Shown here piece after piece: positions 33,701 to 45,700 of a DNA stretch of 64,000 bases. The notes under the pieces were generated by a model. The model was not told where the DNA came from, ran no database searches, and was given only the letters and a program-made list of their open reading frames with translations. The translations under genes and the position numbers were made by a program. Within the stretch, counting starts at the first letter, position 1. Every line of letters begins with the position of its first letter. This DNA comes from Ligula intestinalis (taxonomy: Eukaryota > Platyhelminthes > Cestoda > Diphyllobothriidea > Diphyllobothriidae): positions 8,757,596 to 8,821,595 of the forward strand of contig JAYGXS010000005.1 in the NCBI GenBank assembly GCA_036362985.1, given 5' to 3'.

Positions 33701-36700
33701 CGTATGTGCACCGAAAATGTCAAGCAAGCCATTAGCAGCTATAATCCCAACAGAGTCCTCAACACTTCTCCGCCGGTCTCCGACGTCATGGCCAGAGAAT
33801 GTAGGGCCAACCTGTCCAGAAACGCCAGAACCAGACTATCCCAGCTGCGTCCCGGCTTCTCTACGCTGCTGAATTCATTCAAATGCCGTCTCACTTCATG
33901 CTTCGACAACGTCACAGACTATTGTCCTGACTGCCTCCTGCCTTCCCACACAACGCGCCACCTCTTCGACTGCCCGGCCCACCCTACGGACCTCACGCCT
34001 GAGGACCTATGGCTTCACCCAGACAAAGTCGCCGAATTCCTTCATCTTTCTAAAAAATTGTATACCTTCATCTTTCTTCTTCATTCCTTAATCTTTATAC
34101 TAGGTTAAGGGGGTAAGTTAGTATAACGACAACAACAACCGGAAATCGTCTCAACTTCTGAGACGGATACAGCAACTCGTTGAACGGAAGTTTAAAACGT
34201 TCATTCTTCGTCATATTTTCTCTCAACGTCTCCCACCTGACATTCAGACGGTACTTGCCGTTTCTTAAGGGAGCATAAACGAATTGGTCGAGCTGGCTGA
34301 CAAAGTAATGGCGTTAAGAGTCGCAGAGATGCATTCCGTTTCGAAGAGCTGGGTCAGCGCTCCATTTTCAAAGCGTTTAAGGATGAAAATCGATCAGAAT
34401 TTTAAATGACTGGCTTAACTGGTGGGCTGGAAGAACCACTGTCTAGCCGAGACTCTCGCAGATGTGCCACTCATCCGAAGAGCTCTGGGGAGACGCGTGC
34501 CAGAGGCTCAGGTAATTACGTAGCAGACTCTGACGCCGAAAAGTGGCCGTTTGTGTAAATAGTGTAGTCTGACCAAATGTTAGCAATCGTGCAGGCTCTC
34601 TTGAGGCGTCGTGCCAGCCACTGACTACCACAATGATTCTTTTGTCAACAGTGGACTGCCTTCAAAGTCATATGCCTTCACGGAGGTTACACTCACGCAA
34701 TGACTGTCCACACGCAATCACCTTAGACCGGACACACGCACGCACGTCAAGGCACGCGCCCAAGCAGTCACAGTCCCCTAAGGGCCAACTGTTTGCGTGG
34801 CCTGATCCCAATGCAGCCAATGATGCCACAAGCGAACCCGCTCAGACAATCACTTATAAGACACTGTCACCTCTCAGACAATGAGTTGGAGCAGAAACTG
34901 CGAAGATACCGCTAGTTCGCTCTCGAGGCCGGGTTAGCCCTGGAGCGGGAACATTTAGCGCGCTGGAGATCAACCAGCGGCTACAGCCGCCCGAGAAAGC
35001 AACTCCGGGTTTTGTACACAATAAACCCTCCTTCAAAGCTACGCCATACTTATGGTGTTCCTCTTTGGGGATTCCAACGGGGGGGGGGGGGGGATTAAAC
35101 GGTGAAGTCACCGGTATGGCAGTTTGGCCGTCTGAAAATGAATCTTTGCTGTCAGTTCGACCACATACTTTCGAAGTAAATGAAACTCAAGCGACGACTG
35201 ATTGCCGATCGATAACTATTTACGGTTGCAATTTAACAAAATACTCACGTCGACTGTGGCAAGAACCCTGGTGACCACACCCCGTTTGAGCAGTGAACCT
35301 TCATGTATCGTTTGAAGACGATAGTGTAGATGACGCCCGCAATATTAAAGAGGTCCAGCTAAAAGACAGAGAAAATAAAACCACTACAAGTTAGAAGAAG
35401 ACGAAGAAGAAGAATAAGGAGAATCAGAAGAAGACGAAGAAGAAGGCGTAAGTTCCGCGCAAAAAGGACTTGATGCCTGCTGGAGACAGTCGACTAACCT
35501 GAAATGTCCACGGTTTCCCGGTCAACATTTCAATGCAGGGAAAGGCGCGCTTCTTTGTCACTTCACGTCCCACCTTAAAGACGGTATCGCCAGGAAACCG
35601 CGCCATATCTATGCAGAGGCCAAAATCAATTAGCAGCAGCACCTTGGCTGATTTGCCCGACATCAACGAACTTCCGAAATCGATTTCCTGTGGGGGGAGG
35701 GGGGAATAGAAGACAGTCAGACAAGCTGCGTTAAAACATGCTGTAGGGGGCAAGAAACCGCAAAAAACCTGCATACACCCGACTGGCACCTACCTTCACT
35801 CCTGCTTTCGACTCATGTTGTTGTTGTTGCTGCTGCTCTTCAGAGAGAGCATCCAGGGTAGCACAGTCCAAGAGCGGAAACCGACCGGAGATTCTAAAGT
35901 TGTCCGGTTTGATGTCGCCATGAATGATACCAGCATGCTTGTGCAGACCCTCCGCCAGCCACAACAGCTCAAAGGCCAAATACGCAGAGAGCACCTCCTC
36001 TTCAAACTTCTCTAGGACCAACGGCGGCCGCTGGGGGTGCCGGTTGCGCGCAGGAGCTGTAGAAGGTCGTCCGCAGTATCCATTTGCCGAGTAGTTTATC
36101 CAATCCAAGAGACCAACAGCGTAGTAGGGTATCAGGAGGGAGGTGTAGACGTAGGGACTGCAAGTGGCCGCCAGGACCGGGCAGATGGAGGGGCGCTGGA
36201 AAAAAAAACGGGAGAAAAGACAGAAGTTGGGCGTAGCCTGACAGCAGAACTGCATCGGACTTTCTACAGGCAATACTATTCCTGATCAATATTTGGAACC
36301 AGAAACACATATGGGCTGTCCCGAAGCGGCGAACCGGAGAGTAGATATAACTCATAGCTTGCAACACATACCTAAGAGGCTGGCCACGACTTCGATATTC
36401 AAGGAACGACCATCGTAGGCCGAGGGGCCTCAAAAGCTAAAAGATTCACGCTTGAGGTATGGTGCTCAGACGCCAACTCTGTCAACAGGCATCTGGACCT
36501 CCCTGTGACCTACGAAGTCCTATGCCATTACGTAAAGAGGACAGGACACGGTCAAACCATATATATGGCGGGGGAATAGATATTTAGCAGACCCTACAAG
36601 TCAGTTTTGCCAAATATTTAATTGTGTTGGAAGCGATAAAAATATTAAATTGAAGAGACTTATATCTTAGTTCTGCAAATATTCCCATGCTTGATTTGAA

Positions 36701-39700
36701 AAGTCAAGTTGGCAAACACAACGCTTTCAGCAAATCATCATCAGGCCACACATTTGCAGGGGTAATTAAAACTTTACAGCTAGGCAGGGTTAATAAATGT
36801 AGTCTGATTACAATTCATCGTTTACACGTCACCACCATGCGGGCGACGCGTAAACGAAGCGATCAAAAAGTATTAAATTGAAGACACTTATATCTGCTTC
36901 AATTTACTAAATAGAATCATCGAATCCATTAACGTAAACTCCTGTTGCCCAGGCAACTGATGCCTATTTCGATAAATTCAACCTTATATTGGCGGAGTTT
37001 AAAGAAAAAAGGAAAATCGGGTTACTGAAAATTTAAAAGTAGGTGATCGTTATCAGTCAAAGGCAAATAGGACTTCGAAAGACAGTCCTATCCCAAATTT
37101 TATCATGCCAGGACTGAGTCAAATGAATGGTGAGATAGGATGCTTACAACATCAAAGGCGATCTTGCCGCAGTTGAAAGCCGAGGCCAGGCGTCGACGAA
37201 CCTCTCGCATGTAATAGAATTCCAGTGGCATGTCACAAACCTGCACCTTCACTACCCGCATCAGACCGCCAGCAGAATCTGGCGGATGGTCGACTGCTGC
37301 AGTGTGCGCCTTCGATTCGCAAGTCTTCTGCTGCTGCTGTGCGCACAGACTAACTGCCCAGATTTTGCCATGTCCGCCTGCACTCAAGCTCTTCACCCTC
37401 TCGTAGACCTGGTCACCTTAATAAAAAAATACAAAAAGGAAGCTTAGGGGGAAACTATTGACAGTACAGTATGGCGGGTGCTGCAAGCAAAAGTCATGAC
37501 GAAGTTGACTTGCTACTCATGTCTCTGATGACGAATCCGCGACGGATATCGAAACGTCAGGCGAATAAACATATTGTCCCAGCGATCGAGTCTTTTTCTT
37601 CTTCTCAATTTCTTCCTGGGACACGGATGTTCGCTTGTATTGAACCTTTCTACCAAGCGACCTCACGTGTGAAGAGAGGGAACTTGAGAAGTTGAAAGCC
37701 GACCTGTCTCCATAACAGATGTGGATATCGCGTGAAACTTTAACTTTGAGCATTCTATGACCTTTTACCCTGACCCCTCACCTTACCCTATCCATTTATC
37801 TCCGTGAATGGAGCCAATTTTGCTGATAATTTTGGATATTACCTTTAGAATAAAGCATTCCCTCTCTCTCGCCCTCTCAGAAAGTAAGATTATACTGCCA
37901 GCTCGGGCCACCTCCGTATGCATCAACTTACTTACTTGCTCCTGTGGAGCAGGTTGTAACGGTTGCACGAGCCGGTACACATTAAAAAAATAAGGGAGCA
38001 CCTTCCGGCATGGCTGAGAAAACAGCGTCATCCTCGCCTAAATTGTTAATGCCGGATATCGTGTGGACCCCCCAAAGAAGCCTTCCGGATGATTTGTTAG
38101 GTTTAACTAAACTATCCTAAGTCCCTGGATCAGCGTCCACTAGCAACAGCAGCAGCAACCACTACCATCTTGAGGAAGCCGGCCTTGTGCGCACAAAAGA
38201 ACTTCCTGCAAGCCACGCGCTTGGCATGGCCAACGCTCTCCCTCTTGACCATCTCCAACAAACCTTTACCACCGCGCAACCAGTCATCTCTTATCTACAC
38301 CAAAACCTCCCCCCCTTATCCCATGGCTCATTCGCACGAAATGATGAACGTGGTTCAGCTTTTTAATTTTCTTAAAAAGTAATTGCTGTTCGAGGCATAC
38401 ATTAATATATTTAAGGTCTAACATCGGTCAACCACTGCGTAATATACACATGCTGTCAACGGGTAGACAGAAGTAGTATACTGTAAGACGATTAACTTGT
38501 AACTGCATGCAAAATTCATGACGAAAATTAACTTGGTAGTGTAGCACATACTTAGTCACGCTATTTTGACCCTCTGAGTAGATTTAATCCTGCGAAAGCC
38601 TTTTAGTTTGGAAATCGCATTTTGCTACAGTTTATGTAAGAAGCGCGAAATTTGAAATTGGTTTCGAATTTAAGCTCTTTGCGCTCACGAGGTTTTTAGT
38701 CTCTACCTTAGTGTAGAAGACACATCTGGCTATAAAAACTGACTAAGGAACTGCGTATTATCTCCCCTTTGGAAATATCCTTTCTGAGTGAGACGAATCC
38801 TTCGCTTTCACAATCTAACTGGACTGCGTATTACCTGCCCTTTGGAAATATCCTTTCTGAGTGGGACGAATCCTTCGCTTGAACAATCTAACTGGACCGC
38901 GGATTATACCACGCTCTGGAAGTTATCCCTACGATCAGCACAAGTCTGGAAGTTCACTCGCTCCTAAGAACAACATCGCTGCTTCTGAATCTGATTGTTA
39001 CAGTGCAAAGAACTCCTTACAACAAAGGCTGAGTCGTTCACATTACAAATTTTGACTGTTGAAATTAATTGCACAAGCAAATCTTTTCGCTATCTATATT
39101 AGCACGGCTGGTTGATTGCAGACTTTGAATTAATGCACTCTAATATAGTTTCCAATAGCATGGGTAACGCTAACGTGCACGATCCATCTCTGCTAGCTGA
39201 AAGAAAATGTTCGTCGACGGCTGGATTTGAACCCCGGACCTCATTTTATAATGTCGAACGCTCTACCGACTTCACCACCAGCTCACACCCTGAAGGCCAA
39301 GTCGCTAAGATATACTCTAACGGGTGTAATCAGGTTAACTTATGCAAGCCGCCGCGTACAACCTTTGACAAGGTACTCCCAGAAATAGCCGAAGCGCTTT
39401 CAATAACGAGTACGAAATCCCAGACCACCCACTATGCAAAAACGCATCTCCTTTCACCAACCGTCTTAGAACCCAACACCACCCAGCCAAATAAGCCTGC
39501 GCGTGCAGATTGCGATGGATGTCTTAACCTATCCACGCGTGTAATGCGTTTAGAGGGAAACCTTGAATTTTACGCGGAGATACTAGCAGTGCTCATAAAG
39601 CACAATAAGACAACACCACCGGATGCAACGCATGCAGAGGACAGGTCAGTGGTTGCTCAACCAGGAAACCACGAGNNNNNNNNNNCGCATGCAGAGGACA

Positions 39701-42700
39701 GGTCAGTGGTTGCTCAACCAGGAAACCACGAGTCCAGCAGGGCCAAACGCAGGTGTATACGCCAGCAGAAGGCGGATGCAGAACGGCCTGCAAAAGACCA
39801 ACCAAAGCCCTCAGTTTTATCGCGAGGCAGAACTTGGAGCACGCCATGTGAACAAAAAGGAAGACAACCATTCCAAGAGGAGACTTTTGAAGAAAAGGAA
39901 GTTCAATCGGACCAAAGGGCAAACGGTAACTTAGAAGTAAATGCTTCCAGCAAAATTTCCATAGAATCTTTCACAGATCTAGACTTCGAAACCCCTGCTG
40001 CTACTCTGCTTCAGTGCGATGTGACCACGGCCCAAGCTCGAGCAAACCGTAAGCAACATAAAGTGATACAGGGTGCACCAGAATCAACGGCTACAGTTGC
40101 TGGGGATAAGGTGGAGCACGATCGAGGTCTCGTTCGGCAGTACGCTAAATCACTGCTAAGGGGCACTGAATCTGTAAAAATTCTCAAAACATTTAGAATA
40201 GGCAAGGATCAGCCGCCGAATGGTTCAAGCTCTCGGCCACGACCATTAAAGGTCATTTGGGACACCGAAGCGCAGGCACAGCTTATGCTGGAAAGAAAAT
40301 CGTCTCTGCGGACCATGTATGCTGGAGTTTTCTTTCAGCCGGATTATGAACCAAAGGAACGCAGGAAAATGCGACTTTTGAAAAACGATCTAAACGACCG
40401 AAAGAACAAAGGCGAAACCGGCCTAAAAATAAAAGGAGGAAAAATAGTCCACATTGAACGAAATTTTCTTTGGCCGGAAGTAGTCAGGCGGAAAACTTAA
40501 CCAAGGTCAACCGGCCGGTTCTAGAAGATACCACAAGCAATAGTGGCCGATGCCTCGAAATCTATTATACCCATTGTCAGAGTCTCTTCAATAAACTTGA
40601 CGAACTCAAAACAATAGTATCTGAGCAGAAACCACATATAATTGCATTAGCAGAGACTTGGCTGACCGAAGCAATAGGGATCAGCGAAGTCAGCATTGAA
40701 GGCTATCAACTGTTCCGCTGCGACAGATCTCAACGTAGGGGCGGAGGAGTGGCACTTTATGTAGCCAATGAAATTTCCTGTTGTCAGAGGGAAATCGCAG
40801 ACATAGCCCTACGACGATATGAAATAATTTCATGCAAAATTAAGATAAGGCAACATCCGGCACTCAATATATGCGTTGTTTATCGGCCTCCCGGCTCCAG
40901 CGAAAGTGACGACGTAGAACTGCTAAGTTCACTGACGGTTATCTGTAAACAGGAAAATCTATTACTCCTGGGTGATTTCAACGCTCCTGGCATCGATTGG
41001 ATGAGGCCTGGAGTAAAGGCCGCAGCAGCACCTTTCAATTATCAACTACTTCAGTTTTCTTTGGACGAATATCTCATTCAACACATAGACTTCACAACCC
41101 GACTGCGAGAAGGCCAAAGATCAAATTGTCTAGATCTCGTTTTTAGTAAAGAAGAGGGGATCATAAGGGAAGTGAACTCACAACCGCCACTTGGGCTAAG
41201 CGACCACGTTGCTTTTACCTGCGTGTGTTACCTATTGTCTCCAAAATTGCAAATTAAGAGGCGCAGAAATATTTGGAAAGCCGATTTTGAAGAAATGAGA
41301 CGTACCGCTTCCGCAGAAAACTGGTTACCCAGTACGAACGATACAAATGAATTATGGCAGCATATCCAGGGGACTGTAGAGCGCTTAATTGAAGTCCATT
41401 GCCCAATGAAAGTAATAAGACCACGTGCCAGACCTCCATATGTCAACCAGCCGATAAAAAGGGCCATGAAGAAGAAACAAAGGTTGTGGAAAAAGTACGA
41501 GCATCTTCAAGATTCAACATCACTTGCCGAATATAAAGCGCAACGAAATATATGCCGTAAGGAAATACGAAATTCTAGAACTGCCTTTGAGCGTCAACTT
41601 ACAACACAAGCCACAATATGTCCAAAGAAGTTTTATGGATACATCCGCAGTCAAAGGAAGCACCGGGACGACATTGCAACTCTAAGGGATAACCTCGGGA
41701 ACGTAGTAACGGAAGGACCGCGGAAAGTAGAGTTACTGTCAGAGTTTTTCAGATCGGCGTTTACGATGGAATCCCCCGACGATAACTCGGGAGTAGAAGT
41801 GGGCGAAGGTACAGCCGTTATTGAAACTGTTACCTTTTCTGTCGCAGACGTAAGACATGTCCTCAGTCACATCAAACCAGACAAGTCTCCTGGGCCGGAT
41901 GGGATCCCTGGACTGATACTTAAAAAACTGTCGACCGAGCTAGCGGTGCCTCTTTCAATTCTGTTCGAGCTTTCCATGCGAACAGGGGACTTGCCTTTGC
42001 AATGGAAGACGGCCAACATCGTACCGTTATATAAGGGAGGTAGCAAGACGTCTACAAACAGCTTTCGGCCCATAAGCTTGACTTGCCTTTCCTGCAAAAT
42101 GATGGAGGTCCTTGTGAAGCAGGCCATACTAAGATTTTGCGATGAAAGTGACATCATACAAAATTTTCAACATGGCTTTCGGCAAGGGCGCTCCTGCCTT
42201 TCAAATTTACTGACTTCAATTGAGGCCTGGACAAGTGCTTTAGAAGAGGGCTTCGAAGTGGACGTAGTGTACATCGATTTCCGCAAAGCCTTTGACAGCG
42301 TGCCCCATCAACGACTTTTGCACAAACTGAGCGTTCTTGGCATCAAGGGAAACATTTTGGACTGGATCAGGTCATTTTTAGTCGGTCGAAAACAACGCGT
42401 TTGCATCGGGGAGGATAAATCGGACTGGGTTGACGTAGTGGGGTTCCTCAAGGCTCCGTTCTCGGTCCTCTACTCTTCATTCTCCATGTAAATGACAGCC
42501 TTCAAGAACTGGACTGCGGTAAAATCATGTTCGCCGATGACGTTAAACTCTGGCAGGTCATTAAGCGCCCAAGCGACCGAGATGCTCTGCAAAATAATCT
42601 TTGCAAACTGCAGACGTGGTCTGAGAGATGGCTGCTGGATTTCAATGTGCAAAAGTGTGCCGTCCTCCACCTGCGTCCAACAAACTACCCTATCCCCCAG

Positions 42701-45700
42701 AGCAGCAGGACATATCACTTGAAAAATATCCAAATTCCCGTAGCATCTACGCAAAAAGACCTCGGCATTTGGATACAGAGTAATCTGAAGCCCTCATTAC
42801 AGTCTGTCAAAGCTGCAAATAAAGCCACGGGAGTGCTGCACGCTATCAAAAGGGCGTTTCTAGCCTTCGATGAAGATCTCTTTGGCAGAGTGTACGGCAA
42901 ATTTGTTCGGCCACACCTAGAGTATGGCATACAGGCGTGGCGGCCATGGCTAGCAAAGGACACAGCACGTCTGGAGAAAGTGCAGCGTCGGGCAACAAAG
43001 CTAGTAAGAGGTCTAAAAAACCACACTTACATAGATAGAATGGCATGCCTAAATTTATTCCCTCTGCATTACAGGCAACAAAGAGGGGATCTTATCCTAG
43101 TTTACAAGATAATAAACGGTCTTGAGAAAGGATTACGCTTCGAAGACATGTTTCAGTGGCACCTCTCGCCTCATCTCCGTGGGCACACAATGAAGCTGCG
43201 CACGAAAATGTCCAAGCTAAACCTCCGCTCTGAATTCTTCACGCAACGTGTCATACAACAGTGGAATAACCTTCCACAGTCAGTCGTGGAGGCAACTTCC
43301 CTTCAAATGTACAAACAACGCTTGGATAATTACATGCGTCCCCTCTCCTCTCTCCAAGTCTGAACTCTAAAAACCAGACATATATTGTAAAAAACAATGC
43401 TACTCACTGTTTGCCAATACTATGTTAGTAGTGGTAAATTTACACATGCTAAATAGGGTTTTCAAAGGCATTGCCTATTATCCTCACCAAATAAACTGAA
43501 AACTGAAAGTGTGCATTAATTTTGGGGAAATTGGGAGTCATGTCATATTGAAGGAAATACCTATAATAGTAAGTACGACGGAACCAAAGGTTTCATTAAT
43601 ATGCATTATTCGATAGAATTTCACAATCAGTAAAAAAGTGTAAAAACATAGCCCTTCTAGAACCAAAAAAAGTTTGTGCGAAATTGTTTACATTGAAGTG
43701 AGGCTAACTTCAGACAAAAGGAACGATTTTTTTAATTATGCTAATCTAACCTGTGAAGATTTTGCACAAAATGCAGTAACAAAAAGTTTTGGTCGCATTT
43801 TTTGTCACATCGCCTAAGTGGCGAATAAGCAAAGTGCTCATATATGCTACAGTGAAGGTAATGTAAAACAAGCCTTATTAAATGGAAGTCAAGTAAAAAT
43901 ATACTTTTTTGCATATTATACTTTCCGCTTATGTGTTAAATAGGAATGAAACAGACAGAAGAATAATAATTATGGAAATACTGACCACACGTTTTTTTCT
44001 TTTGCAAGCTTAGAGGAGAGCCTGGAAGAAATTCACTGTGGCAGAAAATAACCCAATATAAGGAGAAAAGTGAGTTCTTTCATTGCAAGTGAAATTGAAT
44101 TATTTATCTCAATGTAAATTAAAAACAGCTATCAAAAATCTCCCTTTTCATGTGCAGACATTCGTCAGCTGAAGGGCTTTTTAGAGAGGCGACCTATCAT
44201 CGGAATTTTTCCTTATTAAGCTTAGGAAGAGCAATATCAGACTTTTGTTACGGACGTTCTTTTTGCTCGACAATGTGATTTGCTGTTTGGACTTATTTCT
44301 AGATATGGTGCACATGACCATCTTCATAAGAACTAATATCCAAAAACACATTATTTTAGTGAATAGACTTAATATACATATTATTTTACAGGTTTTTATA
44401 TAAACGTCGAACATGATCAGTATTAATAGACAGAAGCTTTACAGCACCGAAAACGCTCGAAAACGTATCGACATTTAAAGGTCCATCTGTAAGTAATGGT
44501 AATTAAATAATGACAATTTGTTTCAATATATTTTGACTAAGGAAAAGTTCTTTTTATCGAAAAAAAGCGGTTAGGTTATGGTAAGGTTAGGTTATGTATT
44601 CAAATTAAGAAAAGATTTAAATTTATTGTTCTAATTTATAGCTACTTTTTACACCTCCGGAACTTGGGGATTATCGAGAAAATTTTATTTTTCTTAACAA
44701 ACACTTAGTACTTGTAACTTACGATACTAACAGCTTAGGTACTAGCTAAAATGCCTATATACGTGTTTCGCCGGCATTTTGCGGCTACTTGACACAGCTG
44801 CGAGGAGTCGAGCTCATCAGCCACCCCAGTTTTAAAAAAGTTGCCAATTGTTGAGCAATTTTCTAAAGGAGTGAATGCTACACTCGAATTAAAGGTTTAA
44901 AAATTGCGCACTGTGTGCATCCTGTTTAAGGAAATGAACAGTTTCGCCTACAGTTTGAGAAAGAAGTCACCTAGTGGTCAGCAAATACTGAAAAAGGGAG
45001 CACTAATAAATTGACGGATACGATTTATTATGTATGAAGACCTAACAATCGTAAAAAAGCTCATAGTTAGCAATTAATTTAAAACCGAAAGCTACCATTT
45101 CTTTGAGTATGAAATTTAAAGAACGCGTAATTTGCTATCAAACAAGTACAAAAAATAATTTTCTCGTGCATGTTTTCCATAAAATATATTTGAATTTATA
45201 AAGACAGTCAAAATCAATGATAAAAAGGCATGCTACATAAGTAGTCAGTTTTTACAATCGATAGGTTTTGCTAGGAGTCGGAACGAAGCTCGTTAAAAAG
45301 CCGGCTTCCTATCCTTACTGAAATGACTTCAGAATACACTATACGATAATAAGTATCACAACTGGAGACAATTCGGATTAGCAAAAGCGTATTAGTCTGT
45401 TGGCAGCAAGTGCATATTTCGCAGTGGTTGACGGGTTATAACCTAAATATACACTTATAATTTCGGTCTACGCCTACAGACCTTAAATATAGAGATGTAT
45501 ACTGCGAACAGAAATTAATTTCTCAGAAAATTAAAAAGCTGAACTTAGTGCTCCTTATACTTCATTGAAGCACCTATTTGGCCTATTGCTGTTGATGATA
45601 AATTTCTAAGATTTCGTAAACGCGCTAACGCCGATATGCGAGTGATGATCAAACTTTTACAAACGTAGGCATTTTACATGCAGCCGCCGCTAAACTCTCA

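Larger units (their letters stand above)
38700..43510 (+). mobile_element. Near-complete CR1-like LINE
   Basis: 5' UTR with tandem units (38751-38910), ORF1 (39133-40500), overlapping ORF2 (40470-43363), and a 3' UTR ending in the GGC/GCC hairpin, AATAAA and CTGAAAA units at about 43460-43508. It lies antisense in the 8.3-kb BUB1 intron. The only coding damage seen is one indel near 42438, so this is the youngest LINE in the window. Confidence 0.9.

Noticed and set aside
38751..38910. CRISPR array
   Set aside because: Head-to-tail repeats without spacers, in an animal LINE 5' UTR.
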